Shown here piece after piece: positions 25,406 to 39,400 of a DNA stretch of 64,000 nucleotides (its first letter is position 1; every line of letters begins with the position of its first letter). The notes beneath the pieces are model-generated. The model was not told the origin of the DNA. It ran no database searches and saw only the letters and a program-made list of their open reading frames with translations. The stretch is from Dipteris shenzhenensis (taxonomy: Eukaryota; Polypodiophyta; Polypodiopsida; Gleicheniales). Location of the stretch: the NCBI GenBank assembly GCA_047967505.1, contig CM106539.1, one strand, 5' to 3'. The position numbers and the translations under genes were made by a program.

Positions 25406-28400
25406 CTACGTCAAATAAGAAAATATATATCAGCAATCAGTAGCCCTTCCTGTGAACAAAAAACCCATACAAAGCATACAACCAACGACAGTTTCCCTCC
25501 AATGTCAAAGGTTGGACTATCCTGTAGCCGTGCTATTGAAAAAAATCAGCTTCAAATGCACTGCACGCAGAAAAGGTAAAGAAAACTCACAATGCTGACT
25601 TAAGAATGGCTTCAAATCCATCTAAGATAAAAAGCTGTTTATATCATTGGGAGTTCCGAGAGACAAGCCAACAAAGAAAGGATTGAGGGTCATACGTTAA
25701 TTCCAGGCTTGAGTTTCCTGCTCTCCAAACTTTACCATTGAACTTGAGCATAGAACCATTAGACCCATACCAAAAAGACATGCAATCACTAAGACAATCA
25801 CTAAGTGCAAGGCTCTTAGTACTGAAAAATAAAAAATGGCTATGCACGTGGATCTTGGACCACATGCCACACACTCACTTCAGAGCTCAAAATGGCAGCC
25901 AAGAGGGGAGATTCACTATTCAGAGAGCATGGCCTTTAACATGAAAGAGAAGCAGTAGTGTCGCTATTTGACAATCCAGACCCTGTCCTCAAATCATGTA
26001 GCTGCATAGCAATGTATATCAATGTAATAGCAAGTGGCAAAAATGTAAATAAGATTTCATACTCCTTGGCAGAGCATAGCTTAAAGACAACTTTGTCATA
26101 GCAATTCTGATCAATCTACTGATTAGATGCTTTGAGTAAATGATGAACACAATGGAGCTCTAATAAGATCCGTATTATCTATTTAGCCTTTCAAACCACA
26201 CTACAAACAATAAATTGCATCATTACTGATTGGAATCATCCAACATTTCACATGTAATCTAGCACGTGCGCGCACGCAAGCACGACAGGCGCACATGCAC
26301 TCACTCATGTACTCTCAAGGAAAAGGAGGAGGAGGGCGGGGGTATTGTTCACCTTGCAGAAAGACTCTATATAGCACATGTGTTTGAGGCCTAATTAAAA
26401 AAACCTATTAAGAAATAGTTTTTCCGATTCTTATACACACTGGATTTTGAAAGGGAGTAATTTAAACCTTTATGTAAACTTTCTGTGAAAGTTGGTATTA
26501 AAGAAATTCCTCATGTTGAACGTACTTTCTGGGGTTACATATTCCCCACTTCATACACACATGCATGACCACATGCGAAAAATTTAATAGTGCAATAACC
26601 AAGCTTTCAATTGACAGTGAAAATCTGATTTTTTCCCATCCTGTTGGGTCAATGTAACCACATTCTTGTGGATTTTAAAGAAGTCTGCAGGAATAAGTGT
26701 CGTACTTTCTTGTTAATGCGTGCTTTGCTTACATCAGTAAAATTTGGCTTGCCTTGCTCAAGGAAACAGAAATGAAGTGCTCTAATTAGTTTAAAAAGCA
26801 TAAACCAAATGGCCAGTTGCCGGATAGATGTGAATTTAATTTAGCGAGCAAGCTGACATATTGGCAATATGTCTCACTTTGACCTGACCACAATAAAGTT
26901 TAAGGTCTCATCTTTTTCCATCCAGTTGGGGTGAGTCCCAAGCCCAGATTCCTTGACAAATAAGGCTTATGGAAATATCGACTCATGACCAGATCTGTAT
27001 GTCTATGAGCAGCCTTTGTACATGCAACATGAAATACAGCAGCCTGTAAAAATTAGCAACAATCGATACTGAACCAGACATAGAATTGTGCATAATAGAC
27101 CTCAACTCTGGGAACGTGAGCATAAGGGCACACAGAAATGCCATCAACCCCTAGTGGTCTACAGATCATGAGAAGTCTTAGCTTAGAATGTCAGAATTAC
27201 ACATATACATCTAGACAAATCTAAAAGCGGCCCAAAACCTTCAACCCCAAAGTGCAGTTCTCAACTTCATAATAGTCACCCACAAGGTTAAAAACCATCA
27301 ACTCCATCATGCATAGAAGAGACTAGCTATTAGAACCACACACTATTGTTCATTATATAAATTTCTTTGGTCTAAGTTTCTGTTGTAGCTCTGAAGTTCA
27401 TGGCTAGATGCGGTAATTATAAGAGTAGCAATTAGGGAGAAGCATGATTAACTAGTTGTTCATACTCTTTATAGGAACTCAAAAGAGTATCCGTCCTCGG
27501 AAGTGCTCTTGCTTTTCTTCTTGGGCTCGCCCTTACCTTTTGGTGGCATTTGATGCCTTATCATCACCAACATCCTCATACAGTTTCTGCCTTGCTTCTT
27601 CTTGGAGTAACAAGGGACCAAGCTCCTCTAAAGTCAATGGCTTCGATCTATCTCCAGTTGTTAGGGTTTTCTCTAACCCATTGAAGCTCCTAGACAGCTT
27701 ATTGAGCATGAGAGTGGCCAACTGATTGCTGTCCTCCTTCTGACCTACAGTAGCCAATTTATCTTTCAAGGCTCTTACTTTGACCAGATGCTGGCTTACC
27801 AGGTCACCTTCCTCATCTTCAGCTTGAATAGCTGATTTTGAAGTATCAAAATGTGCCCCGTATTAGCCATCTGTAAGAGTATCACAGAATCATCGATTCC
27901 TTAGATGCAGTTGCCACCAATTGAATGTCTGGAAGCACTGAATTTGCAGTAAAATCATTGAAAGTGTCTCAGCATCCCTGAGCACCCAATCTCTGATAGA
28001 GCGCCGTTGCATCCTTTTGGTCTGCAAGCTTCGCCTCGATTCCTTTGATTACAGTGCCATCTTTGTTTACAGCACCTGTTGCATCCTTTTGGTCCACAAG
28101 CTTCACCTCTATTCCTTTAGTTATCTCCCACAATGCACCTGCAATCAGGTGACTCTGGATCTTGCTCTTCCAGATCAGATAGTTGTCACCATCTAACATT
28201 CTCACCAAGCCAAAATTTAGAATTGGCATGCGGGCCACCATGTCGTACCTGTGAGATAACCTGCAAGAGATTCCCATTTACAAAACACTGACCTTCCTGT
28301 CACACCTTCACTCAACAGACGTCACCTTCCTCTTTCACTCAATCTCTCGCTGGATTTCATACACCTCCTGGGTTCACGGCTCCTTTCTTTGGAAACCCAG

Positions 28401-31400
28401 CTCTTCAATCCTTCTTCTAGGCACACCACCATGTCTCTGACGACCGTGTCTATAGAAATAGACAACCAGGCTCTGATACAATGTCAGGGAATGTCAACAT
28501 TTATCATTAGCTCAGAACACTGGCTCTGATACCATGTTATATAAACAACACAGCAAAAAATGTAATGTGTATGGTGTATGCAATGGAAAACCAAAGGAAA
28601 CACTGTGATCCAACTTTAGACATATGTGTGCACAAGAAACAAGTCACAAGCACGTAGGTCTGGAGTAATAGACAACAATAGGACAGCCAAGATATATTGA
28701 CCAAAAAGAGTCAAAAAATCTCTTAACAGATAGCTCCCACAAAGATCCGTCACCATGCAGCAGTGTGCTGCCCTGGATGCTCTGTGGAAAGCACAAGATT
28801 TGGCTCCTAACTCTGCTCTGGAACTCCCCAAGTTGTGTACTCCTCAGTGAGCTCCAGTGACCTTCTCAAGTACTTTGGGTTGAGCCCTCAGGCTGCTCCA
28901 TCCTGCATACTCACTCCTACCTGCAGTAGGTATGCACCTAGGGGGTGCCCCAAATGGATGAGATCTGCTGCTACTGAACTTCCGATGAATGGGCCTATTT
29001 ATAGGGGATGGAACCTCTCGCTGACAAATCTGCTGACCTGGTCTGTCCCACTTCTGCCTGGTCTCGGCATGTCTTCTGCTCCATCTGCTGCTGCGGATGA
29101 CCTGGGGCAAGGCCTATAAATAGCTAAGTCTTCTCACTCTGTTGCTGCTTGTGGTGGCCTTTTCCCAGCTCTTTGGCCCTACATATAGGCCCATGGATGG
29201 CCTGTTTCCAATGATGCTGGCCCAATAAACCTAAGAAGGATCTGTTGCCGCTGCCCATGTGGCAGCTTCTCTCAGTCCCTCTCGATCTGCCCATGTCAAG
29301 ACACCCCCAACCAGGCTAAGCCCCTTCTAACCTTGGTAGGGTGTCGCCCTTGAGCTAGAATCTTTACTAATCAAGTCACGGAGTAGAAAACCATAAGAGT
29401 TGAGCTAGCAGCTCAACTACCAACTGCAGGCTCAGTATGTCGAGCCACCCCAAGCATGGAGTCCATTAGAGGTAAACAATCACTCTTTCATTCAATGCCT
29501 TAGCTTTTGAATCTCTCGACTTAGTTGAGACTGGATTTGATTATGACTCTCGAGTTATAGCTTCTTCAAGTGAGTCATCTTGGTGACACATACAAAGTTT
29601 CCAACAGGTTGGTTTCTCCATAGTAACATTTGAATCTCTTGACTTAGTTGAGATTCCATTGATCATCACTCCTGAGTTACAGCTTATTCAAGTTAGTCAA
29701 TACCCTAAAGAGGGAACCCATAAAATACTTAAATCCAAACCACTTGAAGACTTTGCTCTGTTGCTGACCTATCGTACAGCTGTGTATGAGCTTACAACTC
29801 AATAGTATGTTAAACTGCCCTTCTCATACATAGAATTTCATTAAAGGAGAATCAACTTACAAGGAAACACATGAACACTTAAAAATGATGCACAATTAGA
29901 CCACAAGCTCTTTTTGCCAAAAAGAACTATTATTAAAGTAAATTTTGAACAAGTACAATTATGCACAAGAACAAATACATAAATCCTTTTTTTCACCCAT
30001 GCAAAAAGAAAAATAGTAGTTTGCTTGTAAAAGTATCACACTTTGCACAAAAGTGGGAAAGGCCTTGACTTTTTTATGCACACGCTTGTTTGTTAACCAT
30101 AAAAGCTTGCATACGCATGAATTACCAGATAGACCTGCATGCTCTCATGCAAGTGTACAAGACTCACAAATGCTATTCATGCATTGCATGGGCACACATG
30201 ATGCAACTCTTGCATGTTTCTCCAATGGTACTTTCATGTGCTTCGAAAGGAAAGATCTCAAACATGCATGCACCATGCATGGTGGGATTCTCTAGCTTTA
30301 GACCTTCAAAACGAAAAGTCTAACCCAGTCTAAACAAACCCAGACGCGATGGTCAACAGACAAATAACTCACATAGCTGCACAACATTTTCACCCATATG
30401 TACGCTAGTGATTGCCTCCTCCAATTGTTGACTCTCCAGCATGCTGAGTGTTGCAAATCACTAGTCATCTAGCACACTAACTTTCTTGTACTTCTTCAAG
30501 CATATATCTAGATGAATCCAGGAACATGCCCAAACTCATCCTCTAAAAACCAACAGTCCAACCCAGCCTAAACAGCCCCAGACGCAATGTTCAACAACTC
30601 ACATAGCTGCACAACATTTTCACCCATATGTACGCCAGTGATTGCCTCCTCCAATTCAACATGCTGAGTGTTGCAAATCACTAGTCACCTAGCACACTAC
30701 CTTTCTCGTACTTATTAAGGCTGAAGCAATGAGCATATATCTAGAAGAATCCAGGAACATGCCCAAACTCATCCTCTAAAAACCAAAAGTCCAACCCAGC
30801 CTAAACAGCCCCAAACGCAATGTTCAACAAACAAATAACTCACATAGCTGCACAACATTTTCACCCATATGTACACCAGTGATTGCCTCCTCCAATTGTT
30901 CACTTTTCAGCGTGCTAAGTCTTGCAGATCACTAGTCATCTAGCACATTAACTTCCTTGTACTTATTTAAGGCTGAAGCAATGAGCATATATCTAGATGA
31001 ATACAGGAACATGCCCATCCTCTAAAAACACAACATAGTGCAGTTTCAATCTCGTGATAGTCACTTGTAAGGTTGAAATGATGTCATTAGCGCCCAACAG
31101 TGGGTGTAGACCATAGTATAGACATAGGCTCTCACGCATTCAAATCCACACACACCCCACACATACTTGAGCATCCATTTATACAAAGTCTTTGTGCTGA
31201 ATTTCTGTCGGCAATCTAGAGGTGAAGCAATGAATATCTCTCTAAGATCCCATGCAGATGTTCTTGGGCTGAGACTTCAGCTTTCGGATAGTGAGAGGGC
31301 TGATGATATTGCCGTGTTTTGGGATACCACTCCACAAAATCTAAGCTCTTTTAGGGCTTGCTTGGCAGTAGGTGCACATATAAATAGAAATAAATCCAAT

Positions 31401-34400
31401 GGCTTTTGGATTATTGACCAGGACACTCCAATCAGGGGCTGATTTCAGCTTTCCTTGGATTCAAAGGGGTGTTTTTGTCGAATAATTGGGCTGCTAGGTC
31501 GGTGTGGGCATCTCTCCGCAGCAACAATTTGCCTTTGTGTTGGAGAGTATCAGGAAGAAACTTCTCTTTTAGAGTTCAGCCAAACTTGACCTTACTTCCA
31601 AGGTCGTGGTGGTCAACCAGGTACTGCTGGCCACGGCATTGTTTGCTCTTGTTGGTGCCGTTCTAGGGATTCCATCACTCAATCAAACGGCAGATAAGGA
31701 ATTTTCTTTGGAGTGGACCAGATGGTTCAGTAGACACCAAAGCCAAGGTGGCTTGGGAGGCTTTGATCCTACCCCTGAGAGAAGGAGGCCTCACTATAAT
31801 AGATCCAGACTTATAGAGCAAATCCCTATTATGCAAGGTGGATAGGAATCTTAGAGGGGTTTTTTCGCTCGATGTATATAGTCATGTTCTCCTTCCGTAG
31901 GAGGAGATTGGATGGAAGCACCACGTGGATCTTTACCTCGCTCTATCTCACGGCTTCCTCCTCCCCTTTTTTGGCTGCAATCTTGAAAGCTTGGCCCAAC
32001 TTCAGGAGTACTCTTCGGAGGATTCCCCTTTCCTCTCGGAAAGAGATTCATAAGCAACCTATCATGCAGAATGACAACATAATTGATGATCATGGTAGAC
32101 CACTTGGTACTTCTCATTATATGTAGTACTCTAGATGGGAGAGAAGTCATGTTTCCTCTGTGGGTTCTTAGAAGGATTTCAAAAACCTAATAGATGATCC
32201 AAGACTCCAAATAGCAAGTCACCTCAGAGCAAGTGCAAAGAGAATCCAATAGATTGATACAAGCAATACCCTTGCTCTTGACCTACTTGGCTTGGGTCTT
32301 TACGAGATCAAGGATCCCACTTCAAGTTATAGGACTACGTGGATCCATAGTTACATGAAAACCCGTTTCGTCTTTGTCGAAACCTCGAAATGACAAAACG
32401 GACAAAATGTTTCGAAATAGTACGAAACGATCACAACAAAACCTCTGTTTCGCCCAAATCAACATTAAATGGTCTAATGTTAAAACTTGAGAAAAGAGAT
32501 TAAAAGCTTGAATTTAAATAAATTGAAGAATGTATTTGTGTTATGAATTTCCTTTTTAGGTGCCTTGACTTGTGTTCCTCTTGTTCACTCTAAAGTTGGA
32601 TAAAACATATCTTATTTGTCCCTATTCCTGTCTATTTGAAACCTATCCGAACTTGCGAAAGGAGATTGAAAGCTTGAGTTTAAATAAATTTGAAGAATTT
32701 GTATGTGTTTTGAATTTCCTTCTTAGGTGTCTTAACTCTAATTTCTCTTTGTTCACTCTTAAACTAGCATATCTTATTTGCCGCTACCCTTGTATATACT
32801 AAGTATCAATTCGAAACCTATCCGTTTTGTCTGAAAAGATGAAACGGAACGAAACAAAGCGTGGCGAAACGACGAAACTACAAAACAAACCAAACGTTTC
32901 TTGTGACTATGCATGGATCAGACGGAGATGATCCATTAGGGAGACAATCCACATCATGGTCCACGTAGCTAGTGGTACTCACAATCTCCAATATGCCTCC
33001 ATGGTTGACCTTGGTCTTTGATGTTCATTCCGAGAGGAGGTTGTCCACAAGAGATTGGGATGGTCTTATGGTGGAGTTCTTTCTGACTTACTGGGATGCT
33101 CTTAATAGTGCCTGGCAAAATCAGTAAATGCCAGATGCTTGGAAGAAAGGGCTGGTTAAGTTGATTCCCAAAAAGAATCTTTGTGAATCATTTGCTAATT
33201 GGAAGCCTATTACACTCATGCCAGTCATTTATAAGGTGGTTGCCAAAATGGTGGTTGATAGAATAAAAGGTTTTCTGCAAGATGGTCTACATCCTACCCA
33301 ATATGGCTTTATCCCTCCCAGACACATCACTGATAATATTGCAAATGCCTATGTTCTGATACAATATGCCAAGTATACTTAGTAGGATGTACTCTTGCTG
33401 CAAGTGTGCAGCTTGTTGAGCTGTTAAAGCCTTCTTGCATGGGATAAAATAGGCTTGCTTACTCTTCAACCCTGGCTCCATGGGAGTGGTTGTAGGCTTG
33501 CAATCCATGTTGAACCAATCCAAGAGATTTTGCACATACTTGGATTGAGACATAATAATGCCACATCTCTCTTGTACAAACTGGATCCCCAAATAAAAAT
33601 GTAACATGCCCAAATCTAGCATGTCAAATGTAGCCTTCACTTCAACTTTGAAATCTGCACTTTTTTATTCATGTGACCCTGTGAGCAGCATGTCATCTAC
33701 ATAAAGAATGATGACCAAAATATCTCCCCCATCCTTCTTGATGTGTAGAGAGTACTTTTAGTTGAACTGTGAAGCCCCTTGCTGGTCAGAAAGGCATCAA
33801 TCTTGGGGTACCATGCAAGTGGGGATTGTTTCAGCCCATACAAAGCTTTATTCAGCTTGCAAACTTTATTTGCATTACCCGAAATTTCAAAGCCAAGAGG
33901 TTGTTTGACATAAACCTCTTCTAACAAGTCTCCATTAAGAAAAGCTGTTTTATATCCAACTGATGAGCATTCCAATCAAAATGTGCAGCCATAGCAATAA
34001 CTTATCTGATGGTGGTCATCCTCGAAATAGGAGCAAATGTCTCCTCATAATCAATAACCAGCCATGCCTTGTACCTGCCAATGGACCCATCTGACTTTCT
34101 TTACTTTGAAAACCCATTTGGTACCTATGGCATTCTTTCCTGATGGCAAATCCACAAGAGGCAACCTGCAATGGAATCCATGGCAAATGTGTGTCCACTT
34201 GCCTTTCGGAATGGATAAAGGCTGCAACAAGCAGCTGGAATCTTGTTACCCATTTTGTCCTGCTGGCTCTCCAAATACCTCCCAATAGAAGATTTGTTTA
34301 AACTAGGGACAGTGCGTACGATTGCCAACATTTCCTGATCATACACATGGTAAGTGAACTCTTCCCATCAAACTTGCTGCTTTCAAAAGCTATCACCCCA

Positions 34401-37400
34401 TGTTGCTGCCTTAAACAGCTCCAGTACCTTGCCAATGGTATCTTTCAAAGGCGTTGAGAAATCTGGGCATGCTCTTGCCTCATGCCTTGAGGGGATTGCC
34501 ATAGGCCACTTCAGTTTCATCCCATCATTCAAGATACCGAGGGACCTTGATATATAGCATGCATGAGGCGAAGAAGATGAAATACTGGATCTTCCTATGC
34601 CCAACTTACTATGACATGAAGGGAAGGTTCAGCTGCCCCATTTCCCATGTCTTGCTTTGCCAGATATGAAGTCGATCCATCATGTTGGGAGTTCTTGCAT
34701 TCAAGCGTAAATGGCAAAATAAGCATAGATGGATCTTGAAAAGGCTATGGATTTGGTGCACAAGACACGATCTGTGTATGTGTGATTATGGGTTGTACAT
34801 ACAGTTGTGAATTCAAAGATGTGAAGAGTTTGAATGAGCTTACTCCAGAAGAAGAACAAGAAAATGGGGTGAAGAAGCGAGCCTTCCTACCAAGAAACAC
34901 GTTTGTGTGCCTTCCTGCCAAGAAACGTGTCGGAATTCTTCCCTTGTACAACAATCCTCCTGTGCAAAGTTGAACACGAACTTGAACTCCCTAAACTCAT
35001 CATATCCCAATTTGCTTTCTATCAAAGACACTATGGGACTGACATTTAATTTATGAACATCACCACCTTGGGCCATTTCAAGAGCAGTCTGCCACCACCT
35101 CTTTAACAATATTCCATTCAAATAAAAGATTAACAACTTTTTTTGAGGAAGAACATCTCCGGAGTCACCTAGAAGCAACAATAACACATATACAAATCAT
35201 CATACTTGAGTTGATGAATTGCAAAAAGAATTTCATATCAACTTACAAGAAGATAAATTGCAAAAAGAATTTCATTAAAAAAACAAGAAAGATAAATTGC
35301 AAAAATAATTTCCTTCAAAAAACAAGAAGATAAATTGTAAAAAAAACAAGAAGATAAATTGCAAAAAGAGTTTCATTTAAAACTTGCAAGACCAGCTCTC
35401 ATATAATGTCATTTCATAGACGATCTGATCCTAACATTTGGGGTTGGGCATTTGCTAGGATCAATCAAATACGACTTAGTAACTATTTGACTAAATTTCC
35501 TCTTCTTTGTCCCCGCAGGGAGAAGGCTACCTAGTACTGTGTCATCCTCCATTTGCTCTCCATCAGAGCTGTCAGGTAGTTCAAGCTTTAGCCCTGATAT
35601 AATCTCAGCTACCTCAGTGACCCTCTCACTGCTATCTGTGTCAAACTTTTCACCACTATCCGTGTGTTCACCCGGAAAAGAAAAAGACTATCAACTATCC
35701 ATTCCAACAGGGCTACCTCTTCTTTAGACATTGTAGCTTTGACTCTGGACACAGCTTCTTTGCTTGCGCTTGCGCTTCTTCTCCTAATTTTCCTTTAGAG
35801 CCTTTCTCCACTTTGCTATTAAGTGTGCACCGATGCTAACTAGGGAAAGCATGCATAGGGAGGTCGAAAAGATAAGAGGTGAGAAGAGAACCACAAGAGG
35901 GAAGAGGGGAGGCATGAAAAATAGGAGGAGGAAACAAGATGAGAAGGAATGGCTCTTCACTAGAGTGGATCGAGGGTGTCGTAGATGCTCTATGTCGTGT
36001 TCTTTCAAGCACTGTGGTCTTAGTATCGTAGTTTCTCTTAGACCAAGTTGCTCTCATTTCCAAAATAGTAGTATCTACCATCAAAGTGGCTCTTGAGTTA
36101 CTGAACTGAGTAGGGCAATATTGCTTCCAACTAAAATCAAAGGATTAAAGGAAACTCATTGTAGAGGGAGTTGGAGAGAAAACAAGGTAACCGGCCTCCA
36201 AACACTCTAAGGACAGTGAAACCAATCTTTAGACCACTTTTGCAATTAATTACAGCTCACATAGCATTTATTACAGCCACTATCCGCTGCATCACCATTG
36301 TTCAACATTCACCCATTCGATAATAAAAGAGATAACTGAAATTGATGGAGGCTAGAATGCCCCTACTCAGCAAAGCATACACAAGTGCACACGATTGGCC
36401 CCAAATCTTGTGGCGCCCCTTTCGGTATTTCTTTATATTTCACAGTGAATCTTTTACAAGTTGCATCTGGGAGACCTTCCCTGCAACACTGAAACCGCAG
36501 TTTGATTCACTAAGCCTTCACAATGCTTTCAAACATCCAATACCATCACATAAGTGCACTTAATCCATAGGCATATACAAAGGCATTCTTGTCTCTGAGT
36601 GCATTCCAATAGCTATCTAGATGCATAAAAACTCTGCACCCCAGCTACACTAACTAGGTGGCATCCATAGGCAACCAATAGTGCTCACCAAAGCATCAAG
36701 AGAGAAAAACCAGCACAGTACCCAATCATGGAGTGACCATTGTGACACTGCCAGGGTACCTGTGAGCCAAAGAAAGGGCTGCACACAAGGCCAGCCAAAA
36801 GATTGCAATAGAAAGAGATTGCAATAACCAAAATACCTCTCACCAAGCACTGAAAGCTTGAACCAAATCTTCAAACATGAAAAGGATGTTGTAGCCAATG
36901 CCCATTTGCACTCTCAGCCAGAGAAGTGCAAATACATGAAGAGGGAGCATTCACAAGAGTCGACCAGCAAGAATTCAGTCGAAAAAGCCAAATTGGAACA
37001 CTTCTGTCGCGAAGAAGTTGGAGATCTTGGGCTCAAATGAAAGGTGCTTCAGAGAGGAATGCGTTGAGCAGCTTTTGGGAGAATTTCATTGCCGGAAAGT
37101 GCCCCAAAACCAAGAAAAACCAGTCAACCAGCAAGAAGGAATGCTCCAAATGCAGGAAAAAGTAGGCGCCCAGCAAGAGGAAGGGTCCAGGAGGCTGAGG
37201 GAGCAGAAAGTGCTGCTCAGAAAAATCAACCAGCAGGAAAAGTGCTCAGAGCAGCCAAATCTACAAAATGCCTTTCAAGAAAAGGGTATCAATGCGTAGG
37301 GGAGGCAAAGGGAAGCCATTGGGACAAACAAAGATCGCGGAATCCAAGCGGGTGAGGAGCTATGGCAAAATTCGTCACTCAGCTGTGTGAGGGTTGCAAA

Positions 37401-39347
37401 AGCATGAAGAAATTCCAGTTCTTGGAAGAGAAGCCTCCAAAACACTAGAAATAACCAAACCCATCTAGAAAAGTCAAAAACCACCTCTTGAATGCTCTAG
37501 AATGGCCTAGAGTGGTTTTGGGAGAGGCCAAACCGCCTGGCCCTCTAGGGTGGCCACTGAAGTTCCACATGGCAAGTGTCATCATTTCCATCAAACCACT
37601 CTTTAATTACTTTGAATGCCTTAGGGCCTAGGGATTAATTACAATTATGTGCTAGGTACCATGCCACATTTAAATTCACGTTATTAAGCCCACACTTGGA
37701 CTTTTAAAGTCAAATTTGTCACAAACTCGTAACACATTGAAGTGATTAGAATTTCACGCCCACGTGACAACATGTCCCTATCCATACAAGCTCAAGAGAG
37801 ACCTACTTAACCACCACCCCCCCCCCCCCCAAAACACACACAAACAGACTCAAAGCCTCTTGATGGGGGATCAAATGAGGACTATCAGTTGAATTTAACT
37901 TGCATGCATGTAATACAACACTAACTACCTTGCACTGCTCATTGCAATAGATCTAACATAAGAAAATGCATGAGGTGGATTGTACAAGATGAGCAATCAA
38001 CATCATAATCATGACAAGTATAGCAACAAGCTTGAAGGTCTATATCTCAACTACTGCTATTGCCAACGCATGAAGAAGAAACCGCATATTTGACATTGTA
38101 TAGTGAACCTTAAAGCATACAAGAACATGAACTCTGCAAGATTCCACTTGAAGCATTTCGGGTCACCACCAACACATATATCTCTAGCTCCCTTCAAGGC
38201 CAGAGCTCGGCTGCCCCTCCCCATAAATTGTCTTCTAAATCAAATTTATTCACCTCCTGACTTGCATGTATGTTTGGCATGCTGCATCCTGCTACGTCAC
38301 TTCCCATTGATTAAAGTTCTCTTGACCTCAAGTTTTGCACACATACACCAACCATCCAAACATCAACTTGCTTACAAAAGTCAACATCAATCAGCTTACA
38401 TGCGTTGCAACTGGGTTTGACATAAACAAGCATCAAATACGAACTATACTCCTGACAGACGAGAAAGATGAACAAGAAGGCTCCATGAACAGGAGCAGGC
38501 ATCAGCTGACAATAGCAACATAAAACCAACAGCAAATAAAAGCACCTTCAAAAGTGGCAACCAACAACGCAATAAGACAAACAGAGTACTGCTGATGATC
38601 ATATCTCGATCAGTGTGAGTTAATGTAGGGACATCCATGACAAATCCACATGTAGCTAGTTCAACAATGTGCTGCATGGATTTAGGGAGATGCTGAGAGG
38701 GTGAACACAATGCAGGAAAACAAATACATACAATCATAGCCAAAATTTCCAAGCTCTTTGGTCCCACACCTGTAACAAGTTGAAGGCACAAGCCTACAAA
38801 CGATACCTTATCAATTCTAATAAAAATGCAAAAAAAGAACTTTTACTCGATCAGAAAACATTTCAAGGCCACCTTTTGATGTGAGTTCGTCAACTCTTTT
38901 GAAATGCCAAATTGTAAGAAAACGAGACATAGAACTTGTACGTCCAAGCCATCAATACCCTAGTCCAATGAGCTTTTTAGTGTGACGAGAATCTCTAAAA
39001 AGAAAGTATTACCTTCCACTAGGCGTTGCAAAAGTGGTTGCAACCTCCCATTCTCTGCCATTTGTCTCACATTTTGATCACAATTTTCTAGGTTCTCAAG
39101 AGTTTGCTCTGCTTTCTGGACTGTAAGCAAGTTTTCTGACTTGCTACTGGTGGTTCCAACGAGCATTAAAATCGCTCCACTTACTGAACCAATCTTCTCA
39201 CATAAGGGATAGAACTTGGAAAGCTCATACAAAAGAGACACAGCTTCCTGTCTCTCCTTTAAGAGGTCACGAGACAAACATTTGACACAATTTCTAATTG
39301 CATCTGTTTCTCCAATAACCATCTGGAAGATTTGAAATCACCATATT

Positions 39348-39400
<53 letters not shown>

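Larger units (their letters stand above)
25406..39012 (-). other. U-box gene intron 3, 13,607 bp (phase 1)
   Basis: The intron is bounded by GTAATA (donor, at 39012) and TTTGACGTAG (acceptor, at 25406). From left to right it holds unassigned AT-rich sequence to 27.45 kb, a copia 5' fragment, a 3-copy minisatellite, LINE fragments, a MITE-like element, a LINE/copia chimera, a short A-rich tandem repeat near 35.2-35.4 kb, and unassigned sequence to 39.0 kb. Confidence 0.9.

Noticed and set aside
30309-31028. CRISPR-like array
   Set aside because: Units of 230-240 bp are tandem copies throughout, without short repeats separated by unique spacers, and this is plant nuclear DNA.
34016-34604. Independent host gene suggested by open frames on both strands
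   Set aside because: The left part is decayed copia reverse transcriptase and the remainder has no recognisable domain or splice signals.
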